A DNA stretch of 64,000 nt from Pterobdella sp. o SKG-2022 (Eukaryota; Annelida; Clitellata; Hirudinida; Piscicolidae), in contig CAXIVU010000239.1 in the NCBI GenBank assembly GCA_964035795.1, positions 1-64,000 of the forward strand, in the 5' to 3' direction. Positions within the stretch are counted from its first letter, which is position 1. Each line of letters begins with the position of its first letter. The translations under genes and the position numbers were made by a program. Below the pieces are notes generated by a model. It did not search any database. It was not told the DNA's origin and saw only the letters and a program-made list of their open reading frames with translations. Shown one piece after another: positions 41,301 to 56,300 of the stretch.

Positions 41301-44300
41301 ATCGTTGTCGAAACTGTTGTAGCTGTAGCCAATGAAGTTGTTGTTACAGTTATTGTAGTTGGCGTTGTTGTTTCTACAGTAGTAACTGTTGGCGTAGATT
41401 TAGACAACATTTCTGTCGTTGTTGTCATAATAACAGTTGTTGTTTGCGTTGATGTTGCAATCGTTGTCGAAACTGTTGTAGCTGTAGCCAATGAAGTTGT
41501 TGTTACAGTTATTGTAGTTGGCGTTGTTGTTTCTACAGTAGTAACTGTTGGCGTAGATTTAGACAACATTTCTGTCGTTGTTGTCATAATAACAGTTGTT
41601 GTTTGCGTTGATGTTGCAATCGTTGTCGAAACTGTTGTAGCTGTAGCCAATGAAGTTGTTGTTACAGTTATTGTAGTTGGCGTTGTTGTTTCTACAGTAG
41701 TAACTGTTGGCGTAGATTTAGACAACATTTCTGTCGTTGTTGTCATAATAACAGTTGTTGTTTGCGTTGATGTTGCAATCGTTGTCGAAACTGTTGTAGC
41801 TGTAGCCAATGAAGTTGTTGTTACAGTTATTGTAGTTGGCGTTGTTGTTTCTACAGTAGTAACTGTTGGCGTAGATTTAGACAACATTTCTGTCGTTGTT
41901 GTCATAATAACAGTTGTTGTTTGCGTTGATGTTGCAATCGTTGTCGAAACTGTTGTAGCTGTAGCCAATGAAGTTGTTGTTACAGTTATTGTAGTTGGCG
42001 TTGTTGTTTCTACAGTAGTAACTGTTGGCGTAGATTTAGACAACATTTCTGTCGTTGTTGTCATAATAACAGTTGTTGTTTGCGTTGATGTTGCAATCGT
42101 TGTCGAAACTGTTGTAGCTGTAGCCAATGAAGTTGTTGTTACAGTTATTGTAGTTGGCGTTGTTGTTTCTACAGTAGTAACTGTTGGCGTAGATTTAGAC
42201 AACATTTCTGTCGTTGTTGTCATAATAACAGTTGTTGTTTGCGTTGATGTTGCAATCGTTGTCGAAACTGTTGTAGCTGTAGCCAATGAAGTTGTTGTTA
42301 CAGTTATTGTAGTTGGCGTTGTTGTTTCTACAGTAGTAACTGTTGGCGTAGATTTAGACAACATTTCTGTCGTTGTTGTCATAATAACAGTTGTTGTTTG
42401 CGTTGATGTTGCAATCGTTGTCGAAACTGTTGTAGCTGTAGCCAATGAAGTTGTTGTTACAGTTATTGTAGTTGGCGTTGTTGTTTCTACAGTAGTAACT
42501 GTTGGCGTAGATTTAGACAACATTTCTGTCGTTGTTGTCATAATAACAGTTGTTGTTTGCGTTGATGTTGCAATCGTTGTCGAAACTGTTGTAGCTGTAG
42601 CCAATGAAGTTGTTGTTACAGTTATTGTAGTTGGCGTTGTTGTTTCTACAGTAGTAACTGTTGGCGTAGATTTAGACAACATTTCTGTCGTTGTTGTCAT
42701 AATAACAGTTGTTGTTTGCGTTGATGTTGCAATCGTTGTCGAAACTGTTGTAGCTGTAGCCAATGAAGTTGTTGTTACAGTTATTGTAGTTGGCGTTGTT
42801 GTTTCTACAGTAGTAACTGTTGGCGTAGATTTAGACAACATTTCTGTCGTTGTTGTCATAATAACAGTTGTTGTTTGCGTTGATGTTGCAATCGTTGTCG
42901 AAACTGTTGTAGCTGTAGCCAATGAAGTTGTTGTTACAGTTATTGTAGTTGGCGTTGTTGTTTCTACAGTAGTAACTGTTGGCGTAGATTTAGACAACAT
43001 TTCTGTCGTTGTTGTCATAATAACAGTTGTTGTTTGCGTTGATGTTGCAATCGTTGTCGAAACTGTTGTAGCTGTAGCCAATGAAGTTGTTGTTACAGTT
43101 ATTGTAGTTGGCGTTGTTGTTTCTACAGTAGTAACTGTTGGCGTAGATTTAGACAACATTTCTGTCGTTGTTGTCATAATAACAGTTGTTGTTTGCGTTG
43201 ATGTTGCAATCGATGTCGAAACTGTTGTAGCTGTAGCCAATGAAGTTGTTGTTACAGTTATTGTAGTTGGCGTTGTTGTTTCTACAGTAGTAACTGTTGG
43301 CGTAGATTTAGACAACATTTCTGTCGTTGTTGTCATAATAACAGTTGTTGTTTGCGTTGATGTTGCAATCGTTGTCGAAACTGTTGTAGCTGTAGCCAAT
43401 GAAGTTGTTGTTACAGTTATTGTAGTTGGCGTTGTTGTTTCTACAGTAGTAACTGTTGGCGTAGATTTAGACAACATTTCTGTCTTTGTTGTCATAATAA
43501 CAGTTGTTGTTTGCGTTGATGTTGCAATCGTTGTCGAAACTGTTGTAGCTATAGCCAATGAAGTTGTTGTTACAGTTATTGTAGTTGGCGTTGTTGTTTC
43601 TACAGTAGTAACTGTTGGCGTAGATTTAGACAACATTTCTGTCGTTGTTGTCATAATAAGAGTTGTTGTTTGCGTTGATGTTGCAATCGATGTCGAATCT
43701 GTTGTAGCTGTAGCCAATGAAGTTGTTGTTACAGTTATTGTAGTTGGCGTTGTTGTTTCTACAGTAGTAACTGTTGGCGTAGATTTAGACAACATTTCTG
43801 TCGTTGTTGTCATAATAACAGTTGTTGTTTGCGTTGATGTTGCAATCGTTGTCGAAACTGTTGTAGCTGTAGCCAATGAAGTTGTTGTTACAGTTATTGT
43901 AGTTGGCGTTGTTGTTTCTACAGTAGTAACTGTTGGCGTAGATTTAGACAACATTTCTGTCTTTGTTGTCATAATAACAGTTGTTGTTTGCGTTGATGTT
44001 GCAATCGTTGTCGAAACTGTTGTAGCTGTAGCCAATGAAGTTGTTGTTACAGTTATTGTAGTTGGCGTTGTTGTTTCTACAGTAGTAACTGTTGGCGTAG
44101 ATTTAGACAACATTTCTGTCGTTGTTGTCATAATAACAGTTGTTGTTTGCGTTAATGTTGCAATCGTTGTCGAAACTGTTGTAGCTGTAGCCAAAGAAGT
44201 TGTTGTTACAGTTATTGTAGTTGGCGTTGTTGTTTCTACAGTAGTAACTGTTGGCGTAGATTTAGACAACATTTCTGTCGTTGTTGTCATAATAACAGTT

Positions 44301-47300
44301 GTTGTTTGCGTTGATGTTGCAATCGATGTCGAAACTGTTGTAGCTGTAGCCAATGAAGTTGTTGTTACAGTTATTGTAGTTGGCGTTGTTGTTTCTACAG
44401 TAGTAACTGTTGGCGTAGATTTAGACAACATTTCTGTCGTTGTTGTCATAATAACAGTTGTTGTTTGCGTTGATGTTGCAATCGTTGTCGAAACTGTTGT
44501 AGCTGTAGCCAATGAAGTTGTTGTTACAGTTATTGTAGTTGGCGTTGTTGTTTCTACAGTAGTAACTGTTGGCGTAGATTTAGACAACATTTCTGTCGTT
44601 GTTGTCATAATAACAGTTGTTGTTTGCGTTAATGTTGCAATCGTTGTCGAAACTGTTGTAGCTGTAGCCAAAGAAGTTGTTGTTACAGAAATTGTAGTTG
44701 GCGTTGTTGTTTCAACAGTAGTAACTGTTGGCGTAGATTTAGACAACATTTCTGTCGTTGTTGTCATAATAACAGTTGTTGTTTGCGTTGATGTTGCAAT
44801 CGTTGTCGAAACTGTTGTAGCTGTAGCCAATGAAGTTGTTGTTACAGTTATTGTAGTTGGCGTTGTTGTTTCTACAGTAGTAACTGTTGGCGTAGATTTA
44901 GACAACATTTCTGTCGTTGTTGTCGTAATAACAGTTGTTGTTTGCGTTAATGTTGCAATCGTTGTCGAAACTGTTGTAGCTGTAGCCAATGAAGTTGTTG
45001 TTACAGAAATTGTAGTTGGCGTTGTTGTTTCTACAGTAGTAACTGTTGGCGTAGATTTAGACAACATTTCTGTCGTTGTTGTCATAATAACAGTTGTTGT
45101 TTGCGTTGATGTTGCAATCGTTGTCGAAACTGTTGTAGCTGTAGCCAATGAAGTTGTTGTTACAGTTATTGTAGTTGGCGTTGTTGTTTCTACAGTAGTA
45201 ACTGTTGGCGTAGATTTAGACAACATTTCTGTCGTTGTTGTCATAATAACAGTTGTTGTTTGCGTTAATGTTGCAATCGTTGTCGAAACTGTTGTAGCTG
45301 TAGCCAATGAAGTTGTTGTTACAGAAATTGTAGTTGGCGTTGTTGTTTCTACAGTAGTAACTGTTGGCGTAGATTTAGACAACATTTCTGTCGTTGTTGT
45401 CATAATAACAGTTGTTGTTTGCGTTGATGTTGCAATCGTTGTCGAAACTGTTGTAGCTGTAGCCAATGAAGTTGTTGTTACAGTTATTGTAGTTGGCGTT
45501 GTTGTTTCTACAGTAGTAACTGTTGGCGTAGATTTAGACAACATTTCTGTCGTTGTTGTCATTATAACAGTTGTTGTTTGCGTTGATGTTGCAATCGTTG
45601 TCGAAACTGTTGTAGCTGTAGCCAATGAAGTTGTTGTTACAGTTATTGTAGTTGGCGTTGTTGTTTCTACAGTAGTAACTGTTGGCGTAGATTTAGACAA
45701 CATTTCTGTCGTTGTTGTCATAATAACAGTTGTTGTTTGCGTTAATGTTGCAATCGTTGTCGAAACTGTTGTAGCTGTAGCCAATGAAGTTGTTGTTACA
45801 GAAATTGTAGTTGGCGTTGTTGTTTCTACAGTAGTAACTGTTGGCGTAGATTTAGACAACATTTCTGTCGTTGTTGTCATAATAACAGTTGTTGTTTGCG
45901 TTGATGTTGCAATCGTTGTCGAAACTGTTGTAGCTGTAGCCAATGAAGTTGTTGTTACAGTTATTGTAGTTGGCGTTGTTGTTTCTACAGTAGTAACTGT
46001 TGGCGTAGATTTAGACAACATTTCTGTCGTTGTTGTCATAATAACAGTTGTTGTTTGCGTTGATGTTGCAATCGTTGTCGAAACTGTTGTAGCTGTAGCC
46101 AATGAAGTTGTTGTTACAGTTATTGTAGTTGGCGTTGTTGTTTCTACAGTAGTAACTGTTGGCGTAGATTTAGACAACATTTCTGTCGTTGTTGTCATAA
46201 TAACAGTTGTTGTTTGCGTTGATGTTGCAATCGTTGTCGAAACTGTTGTAGCTGTAGCCAATGAAGTTGTTGTTACAGTTATTGTAGTTGGCGTTGTTGT
46301 TTCTACAGTAGTAACTGTTGGCGTAGATTTAGACAACATTTCTGTCGTTGTTGTCATAATAACAGTTGTTGTTTGCGTTGATGTTGCAATCGTTGTCGAA
46401 ACTGTTGTAGCTGTAGCCAATGAAGTTGTTGTTACAGTTATTGTAGTTGGCGTTGTTGTTTCTACAGTAGTAACTGTTGGCGTAGATTTAGACAACATTT
46501 CTGTCGTTGTTGTCATAATAACAGTTGTTGTTTGCGTTGATGTTGCAATCGTTGTCGAAACTGTTGTAGCTGTAGCCAATGAAGTTGTTGTCACAGTTAT
46601 TGTAGTTGGCGTTGTTGTTTCTACAGTAGTAACAGTTGGCGTACATTTAGACAACATTTCTGTCGTTGTTGTCATAATAACAGTTGTTGTTTGCGTTGAT
46701 GTTGCAATCGTTGTCGAAACTGTTGTAGCTGTAGCCAATGAAGTTGTTGTTACAGTTATTGTAGTTGGCGTTGTTGTTTCTACAGTAGTAACTGTTGGCG
46801 TAGATTTAGACAACATTTCTGTCGTTGTTGTCATAATAAGAGTTGTTGTTTGCGTTGATGTTGCAATCGATGTCGAAACTGTTGTAGCTGTAGCCAATGA
46901 AGTTGTTGTTACAGTTATTGTAGTTGGCGTTGTTGTTTCTACAGTAGTAACTGTTGGCGTAGATTTAGACAACATTTCTGTCGTTGTTGTCATAATAACA
47001 GTTGTTGTTTGCGTTGATGTTGCAATCGTTGTCGAAACTGTTGTAGCTGTAGCCAATGAAGTTGTTGTTACAGTTATTGTAGTTGGCGTTGTTGTTTCTA
47101 CAGTAGTAACTGTTGGCGTAGATTTAGACAACATTTCTGTCTTTGTTGTCATAATAACAGTTGTTGTTTGCGTTGATGTTGCAATCGTTGTCGAAACTGT
47201 TGTAGCTGTAGCCAATGAAGTTGTTGTTACAGTTATTGTAGTTGGCGTTGTTGTTTCTACAGTAGTAACTGTTGGCGTAGATTTAGACAACATTTCTGTC

Positions 47301-50300
47301 GTTGTTGTCATAATAACAGTTGTTGTTTGCGTTAATGTTGCAATCGTTGTCGAAACTGTTGTAGCTGTAGCCAAAGAAGTTGTTGTTACAGAAATTGTAG
47401 TTGGCGTTGTTGTTTCTACAGTAGTAACTGTTGGCGTAGATTTAGACAACATTTCTGTCGTTGTTGTCATAATAACAGTTGTTGTTTGCGTTGATGTTGC
47501 AATCGTTGTCGAAACTGTTGTAGCTGTAGCCAATGAAGTTGTTGTTACAGTTATTGTAGTTGGCGTTGTTGTTTCTACAGTAGTAACTGTTGGCGTAGAT
47601 TTAGACAACATTTCTGTCGTTGTTGTCATAATAACAGTTGTTGTTTGCGTTAATGTTGCAATCGTTGTCGAAACTGTTGTAGCTGTAGCCAAAGAAGTTG
47701 TTGTTACAGAAATTGTAGTTGGCGTTGTTGTTTCTACAGTAGTAACTGTTGGCGTAGATTTAGACAACATTTCTGTCGTTGTTGTCATAATAACAGTTGT
47801 TGTTTGCGTTGATGTTGCAATCGTTGTCGAAACTGTTGTAGCTGTAGCCAATGAAGTTGTTGTTACAGTTATTGTAGTTGGCGTTGTTGTTTCTACAGTA
47901 GTAACTGTTGGCGTAGATTTAGACAACATTTCTGTCGTTGTTGTCATAATAACAGTTGTTGTTTGCGTTGATGTTGCAATCGTTGTCGAAACTGTTGTAG
48001 CTGTAGCCAATGAAGTTGTTGTTACAGTTATTGTAGTTGGCGTTGTTGTTTCTACAGTAGTAACTGTTGGCGTAGATTTAGACAACATTTCTGTCGTTGT
48101 TGTCATAATAACAGTTGTTGTTTGCGTTAATGTTGCAATCGTTGTCGAAACTGTTGTAGCTGTAGCCAATGAAGTTGTTGTTACAGTTATTGTAGTTGGC
48201 GTTGTTGTTTCTACAGTAGTAACTGTTGGCGTAGATTTAGACAACATTTCTGTCGTTGTTGTCATAATAACAGTTGTTGTTTGCGTTGATGTTGCAATCG
48301 TTGTCGAAACTGTTGTAGCTGTAGCCAATGAAGTTGTTGTTACAGTTATTGTAGTTGGCGTTGTTGTTTCTACAGTAGTAACTGTTGGCGTAGATTTAGA
48401 CAACATTTCTGTCGTTGTTGTCATTATAACAGTTGTTGTTTGCGTTGATGTTGCAATCGTTGTCGAAACTGTTGTAGCTGTAGCCAATGAAGTTGTTGTT
48501 ACAGTTATTGTAGTTGGCGTTGTTGTTTCTACAGTAGTAACTGTTGGCGTAGATTTAGACAACATTTCTGTCGTTGTTGTCATAATAACAGTTGTTGTTT
48601 GCGTTAATGTTGCAATCGTTGTCGAAACTGTTGTAGCTGTAGCCAATGAAGTTGTTGTTACAGAAATTGTAGTTGGCGTTGTTGTTTCTACAGTAGTAAC
48701 TGTTGGCGTAGATTTAGACAACATTTCTGTCGTTGTTGTCATAATAACAGTTGTTGTTTGCGTTGATGTTGCAATCGTTGTCGAAACTGTTGTAGCTGTA
48801 GCCAATGAAGTTGTTGTTACAGTTATTGTAGTTGGCGTTGTTGTTTCTACAGTAGTAACTGTTGGCGTAGATTTAGACAACATTTCTGTCGTTGTTGTCA
48901 TAATAACAGTTGTTGTTTGCGTTGATGTTGCAATCGTTGTCGAAACTGTTGTAGCTGTAGCCAATGAAGTTGTTGTTACAGTTATTGTAGTTGGCGTTGT
49001 TGTTTCTACAGTAGTAACTGTTGGCGTAGATTTAGACAACATTTCTGTCGTTGTTGTCATAATAACAGTTGTTGTTTGCGTTGATGTTGCAATCGTTGTC
49101 GAAACTGTTGTAGCTGTAGCCAATGAAGTTGTTGTTACAGTTATTGTAGTTGGCGTTGTTGTTTCTACAGTAGTAACTGTTGGCGTAGATTTAGACAACA
49201 TTTCTGTCGTTGTTGTCATAATAACAGTTGTTGTTTGCGTTGATGTTGCAATCGTTGTCGAAACTGTTGTAGCTGTAGCCAATGAAGTTGTTGTTACAGT
49301 TATTGTAGTTGGCGTTGTTGTTTCTACAGTAGTAACTGTTGGCGTAGATTTAGACAACATTTCTGTCGTTGTTGTCATAATAACAGTTGTTGTTTGCGTT
49401 GATGTTGCAATCGTTGTCGAAACTGTTGTAGCTGTAGCCAATGAAGTTGTTGTTACAGTTATTGTAGTTGGCGTTGTTGTTTCTACAGTAGTAACTGTTG
49501 GCGTAGATTTAGACAACATTTCTGTCGTTGTTGTCATAATAACAGTTGTTGTTTGCGTTGATGTTGCAATCGTTGTCGAAACTGTTGTAGCTGTAGCCAA
49601 TGAAGTTGTTGTTACAGTTATTGTAGTTGGCGTTGTTGTTTCTACAGTAGTAACTGTTGGCGTAGATTTAGACAACATTTCTGTCGTTGTTGTCATAATA
49701 ACAGTTGTTGTTTGCGTTGATGTTGCAATCGTTGTCGAAACTGTTGTAGCTGTAGCCAATGAAGTTGTTGTTACAGTTATTGTAGTTGGCGTTGTTGTTT
49801 CTACAGTAGTAACTGTTGGCGTAGATTTAGACAACATTTCTGTCGTTGTTGTCATAATAACAGTTGTTGTTTGCGTTGATGTTGCAATCGTTGTCGAAAC
49901 TGTTGTAGCTGTAGCCAATGAAGTTGTTGTTACAGTTATTGTAGTTGGCGTTGTTGTTTCTACAGTAGTAACTGTTGGCGTAGATTTAGACAACATTTCT
50001 GTCGTTGTTGTCATAATAACAGTTGTTGTTTGCGTTAATGTTGCAATCGTTGTCGAAACTGTTGTAGCTGTAGCCAATGAAGTTGTTGTTACAGAAATTG
50101 TAGTTGGCGTTGTTGTTTCTACAGTAGTAACTGTTGGCGTAGATTTAGACAACATTTCTGTCGTTGTTGTCATAATAACAGTTGTTGTTTGCGTTGATGT
50201 TGCAATCGTTGTCGAAACTGTTGTAGCTGTAGCCAATGAAGTTGTTGTTACAGTTATTGTAGTTGGCGTTGTTGTTTCTACAGTAGTAACTGTTGGCGTA

Positions 50301-53300
50301 GATTTAGACAACATTTCTGTCGTTGTTGTCATAATAACAGTTGTTGTTTGCGTTGATGTTGCAATCGTTGTCGAAACTGTTGTAGCTGTAGCCAATGAAG
50401 TTGTTGTTACAGTTATTGTAGTTGGCGTTGTTGTTTCTACAGTAGTAACTGTTGGCGTAGATTTAGACAACATTTCTGTCGTTGTTGTCATAATAACAGT
50501 TGTTGTTTGCGTTGATGTTGCAATCGATGTCGAAACTGTTGTAGCTGTAGCCAATGAAGTTGTTGTTACAGTTATTGTAGTTGGCGTTGTTGTTTCTACA
50601 GTAGTAACTGTTGGCGTAGATTTAGACAACATTTCTGTCGTTGTTGTCATAATAACAGTTGTTGTTTGCGTTGATGTTGCAATCGTTGTCGAAACTGTTG
50701 TAGCTGTAGCCAATGAAGTTGTTGTTACAGTTATTGTAGTTGGCGTTGTTGTTTCTACAGTAGTAACTGTTGGCGTAGATTTAGACAACATTTCTGTCTT
50801 TGTTGTCATAATAACAGTTGTTGTTTGCGTTGATGTTGCAATCGTTGTCGAAACTGTTGTAGCTATAGCCAATGAAGTTGTTGTTACAGTTATTGTAGTT
50901 GGCGTTGTTGTTTCTACAGTAGTAACTGTTGGCGTAGATTTAGACAACATTTCTGTCGTTGTTGTCATAATAAGAGTTGTTGTTTGCGTTGATGTTGCAA
51001 GCGATGTCGAAACTGTTGTAGCTGTAGCCAATGAAGTTGTTGTTACAGTTATTGTAGTTGGCGTTGTTGTTTCTACAGTAGTAACTGTTGGCGTAGATTT
51101 AGACAACATTTCTGTCGTTGTTGTCATAATAACAGTTGTTGTTTGCGTTGATGTTGCAATCGTTGTCGAAACTGTTGTAGCTGTAGCCAATGAAGTTGTT
51201 GTTACAGTTATTGTAGTTGGCGTTGTTGTTTCTACAGTAGTAACTGTTGGCGTAGATTTAGACAACATTTCTGTCTTTGTTGTCATAATAACAGTTGTTG
51301 TTTGCGTTGATGTTGCAATCGTTGTCGAAACTGTTGTAGCTGTAGCCAATGAAGTTGTTGTTACAGTTATTGTAGTTGGCGTTGTTGTTTCTACAGTAGT
51401 AACTGTTGGCGTAGATTTAGACAACATTTCTGTCGTTGTTGTCATAATAACAGTTGTTGTTTGCGTTAATGTTGCAATCGTTGTCGAAACTGTTGTAGCT
51501 GTACCCAAAGAAGTTGTTGTTACAGAAATTGTAGTTGGCGTTGTTGTTTCTACAGTAGTAACTGTTGGCGTAGATTTAGACAACATTTCTGTCGTTGTTG
51601 TCATAATAACAGTTGTTGTTTGCGTTGATGTTGCAATCGTTGTCGAAACTGTTGTAGCTGTAGCCAATGAAGTTGTTGTTACAGTTATTGTAGTTGGCGT
51701 TGTTGTTTCTACAGTAGTAACTGTTGGCGTAGATTTAGACAACATTTCTGTCGTTGTTGTCATAATAACAGTTGTTGTTTGCGTTAATGTTGCAATCGTT
51801 GTCGAAACTGTTGTAGCTGTAGCCAATGAAGTTGTTGTTACAGAAATTGTAGTTGGCGTTGTTGTTTCTACAGTAGTAACTGTTGGCGTAGATTTAGACA
51901 ACATTTCTGTCGTTGTTGTCATAATAACAGTTGTTGTTTGCGTTGATGTTGCAATCGTTGTCGAAACTGTTGTAGCTGTAGCCAATGAAGTTGTTGTTAC
52001 AGTTATTGTAGTTGGCGTTGTTGTTTCTACAGTAGTAACTGTTGGCGTAGATTTAGACAACATTTCTGTCGTTGTTGTCATAATAACAGTTGTTGTTTGC
52101 GTTAATGTTGCAATCGTTGTCGAAACTGTTGTAGCTGTAGCCAATGAAGTTGTTGTTACAGAAATTGTAGTTGGCGTTGTTGTTTCTACAGTAGTAACTG
52201 TTGGCGTAGATTTAGACAACATTTCTGTCGTTGTTGTCATAATAACAGTTGTTGTTTGCGTTAATGTTGCAATCGTTGTCGAAACTGTTGTAGCTGTAGC
52301 CAAAGAAGTTGTTGTTACAGAAATTGTAGTTGGCGTTGTTGTTTCTACAATAGTAACTGTTGGCGTAGATTTAGACAACATTTCTGTCGTTGTTGTCATA
52401 ATAACAGTTGTTGTTTGCGTTGATGTTGCAATCGTTGTCGAAACTGTTGTAGCTGTAGCCAATGAAGTTGTTGTTACAGTTATTGTAGTTGGCGTTGTTG
52501 TTTCTACAGTAGTAACTGTTGGCGTAGATTTAGACAACATTTCTGTCGTTGTTGTCATAATAACAGTTGTTGTTTGCGTTAATGTTGCAATCGTTGTCGA
52601 AACTGTTGTAGCTGTAGCCAATGAAGTTGTTGTTACAGAAATTGTAGTTGGCGTTGTTGTTTCTACAGTAGTAACTGTTGGCGTAGATTTAGACAACATT
52701 TCTGTCGTTGTTGTCATAATAACAGTTGTTGTTTGCGTTGATGTTGCAATCGTTGTCGAAACTGTTGTAGCTGTAGCCAATGAAGTTGTTGTTACAGTTA
52801 TTGTAGTTGGCGTTGTTGTTTCTACAGTAGTAACTGTTGGCGTAGATTTAGACAACATTTCTGTCGTTGTTGTCATAATAACAGTTGTTGTTTGCGTTAA
52901 TGTTGCAATCGTTGTCGAAACTGTTGTAGCTGTAGCCAATGAAGTTGTTGTTACAGAAATTGTAGTTGGCGTTGTTGTTTCTACAGTAGTAACTGTTGGC
53001 GTAGATTTAGACAACATTTCTGTCGTTGTTGTCATAATAACAGTTGTTGTTTGCGTTGATGTTGCAATCGTTGTCGAAACTGTTGTAGCTGTAGCCAATG
53101 AAGTTGTTGTTACAGTTATTGTAGTTGGCGTTGTTGTTTCTACAGTAGTAACTGTTGGCGTAGATTTAGACAACATTTCTGTCGTTGTTGTCATTATAAC
53201 AGTTGTTGTTTGCGTTGATGTAGCAATCGTTGTCGAAACTGTTGTAGCTGTAGCCAATGAAGTTGTTGTTACAGTTATTGTAGTTGGCGTTGTTGTTTCT

Positions 53301-56300
53301 ACAGTAGTAACTGTTGGCGTAGATTTAGACAACATTTCTGTCGTTGTTGTCATAATAACAGTTGTTGTTTGCGTTGATGTTGCAATCGTTGTCGAAACTG
53401 TTGTAGCTGTAGCCAATGAAGTTGTTGTTACAGTTATTGTAGTTGGCGTTGTTGTTTCTACAGTAGTAACTGTTGGCGTAGATTTAGACAACATTTCTGT
53501 CGTTGTTGTCATAATAACAGTTGTTGTTTGCGTTGATGTTGCAATCGTTGTCGAAACTGTTGTAGCTGTAGCCAATGAAGTTGTTGTTACAGTTATTGTA
53601 GTTGGCGTTGTTGTTTCTACAGTAGTAACTGTTGGCGTAGATTTAGACAACATTTCTGTCGTTGTTGTCATAATAACAGTTGTTGTTTGCGTTGATGTTG
53701 CAATCGTTGTCGAAACTGTTGTAGCTGTAGCCAATGAAGTTGTTGTTACAGAAATTGTAGTTGGCGTTGTTGTTTCTACAGTAGTAACTGTTGGCGTAGA
53801 TTTAGACAACATTTCTGTCGTTGTTGTCATAATAACAGTTGTTGTTTGCGTTGATGTTGCAATCGTTGTCGAAACTGTTGTAGCTGTAGCCAATGAAGTT
53901 GTTGTTACAGTTATTGTAGTTGGCGTTGTTGTTTCTACAGTAGTAACTGTTGGCGTAGATTTAGACAACATTTCTGTCGTTGTTGTCATAATAACAGTTG
54001 TTGTTTGCGTTAATGTTGCAATCGTTGTCGAAACTGTTGTAGCTGTAGCCAATGAAGTTGTTGTTACAGAAATTGTAGTTGGCGTTGTTGTTTCTACAGT
54101 AGTAACTGTTGGCGTAGATTTAGACAACATTTCTGTCGTTGTTGTCATAATAACAGTTGTTGTTTGCGTTAATGTTGCAATCGTTGTCGAAACTGTTGTA
54201 GCTGTAGCCAAAGAAGTTGTTGTTACAGAAATTGTAGTTGGCGTTGTTGTTTCTACAATAGTAACTGTTGGCGTAGATTTAGACAACATTTCTGTCGTTG
54301 TTGTCATAATAACAGTTGTTGTTTGCGTTGATGTTGCAATCGTTGTCGAAACTGTTGTAGCTGTAGCCAATGAAGTTGTTGTTACAGTTATTGTAGTTGG
54401 CGTTGTTGTTTCTACAGTAGTAACTGTTGGCGTAGATTTAGACAACATTTCTGTCGTTGTTGTCATAATAACAGTTGTTGTTTGCGTTAATGTTGCAATC
54501 GTTGTCGAAACTGTTGTAGCTGTAGCCAATGAAGTTGTTGTTACAGAAATTGTAGTTGGCGTTGTTGTTTCTACAGTAGTAACTGTTGGCGTAGATTTAG
54601 ACAACATTTCTGTCGTTGTTGTCATAATAACAGTTGTTGTTTGCGTTGATGTTGCAATCGTTGTCGAAACTGTTGTAGCTGTAGCCAATGAAGTTGTTGT
54701 TACAGTTATTGTAGTTGGCGTTGTTGTTTCTACAGTAGTAACTGTTGGCGTAGATTTAGACAACATTTCTGTCGTTGTTGTCATAATAACAGTTGTTGTT
54801 TGCGTTGATGTTGCAATCGTTGTCGAAACTGTTGTAGCTGTAGCCAATGAAGTTGTTGTTACAGTTATTGTAGTTGGCGTTGTTGTTTCTACAGTAGTAA
54901 CTGTTGGCGTAGATTTAGACAACATTTTTGTCGTTGTTGTCATAATAACAGTTGTTGTTTGCGTTAATGTTGCAATCGTTGTCGAAACTGTTGTAGCTGT
55001 AGCCAATGAAGTTGTTGTTACAGAAATTGTAGTTGGCGTTGTTGTTTCTACAGTAGTAACTGTTGGCGTAGATTTAGACAACATTTCTGTCGTTGTTGTC
55101 ATAATAACAGTTGTTGTTTGCGTTGATGTTGCAATCGTTGTCGAAACTGTTGTAGCTGTAGCCAATGAAGTTGTTGTCACAGTTATTGTAGTTGGCGTTG
55201 TTGTTTCTACAGTAGTAACTGTTGGCGTAGATTTAGACAACATTTCTGTCGTTGTTGTCATAATAACAGTTGTTGTTTGCGTTGATGTTGCAATCGTTGT
55301 CGAAACTGTTGTAGCTGTAGCCAATGAAGTTGTTGTTACAGTTATTGTAGTTGGCGTTGTTGTTTCTACAGTAGTAACTGTTGGCGTAGATTTAGACAAC
55401 ATTTCTGTCGTTGTTGTCATAATAACAGTTGTTGTTTGCGTTGATGTTGCAATCGTTGTCGAAACTGTTGTAGCTGTAGCCAATGAAGTTGTTGTTACAG
55501 TTATTGTAGTTGGCGTTGTTGTTTCTACAGTAGTAACTGTTGGCGTAGATTTAGACAACATTTCTGTCGTTGTTGTCATAATAACAGTTGTTGTTTGCGT
55601 TGATGTTGCAATCGTTGTCGAAACTGTTGTAGCTGTAGCCAATGAAGTTGTTGTTACAGTTATTGTAGTTGGCGTTGTTGTTTCTACAGTAGTAACTGTT
55701 GGCGTAGATTTAGACAACATTTCTGTCGTTGTTGTCATTATAACCGTTGTTGTTTGCGTTGATGTTGCAATCGTTGTCGAAACTGTTGTAGCTGTAGCCA
55801 ATGAAGTTGTTGTTACAGTTATTGTAGTTGGCGTTGTTGTTTCTACAGTAGTAACTGTTGGCGTAGATTTAGACAACATTTCTGTCGTTGTTGTCATAAT
55901 AACAGTTGTTGTTTGCGTTGATGTTGCAATCGTTGTCGAAACTGTTGTAGCTGTAGCCAATGAAGTTGTTGTTACAGAAATTGTAGTTGGCGTTGTTGTT
56001 TCTACAGTAGTAACTGTTGGCGTAGATGTAGACAACATTTCTGTCTTTGTTGTCATAATAACAGTTGTTGTTTGCGTTGATGTTGCAATCGTTGTCGAAA
56101 CTGTTGTAGCTGTAGCCAATGAAGTTGTTGTTACAGTTATTGTAGTTGGCGTTGTTGTTTCTACAGTAGTAACTGTTGGCGTAGATTTAGACAACATTTC
56201 TGTCGTTGTTGTCATAATAACAGTTGTTGTTTGCGTTGATGTTGCAATCGTTGTCGAAACTGTTGTAGCTGTAGCCAATGAAGTTGTTGTTACAGTTATT

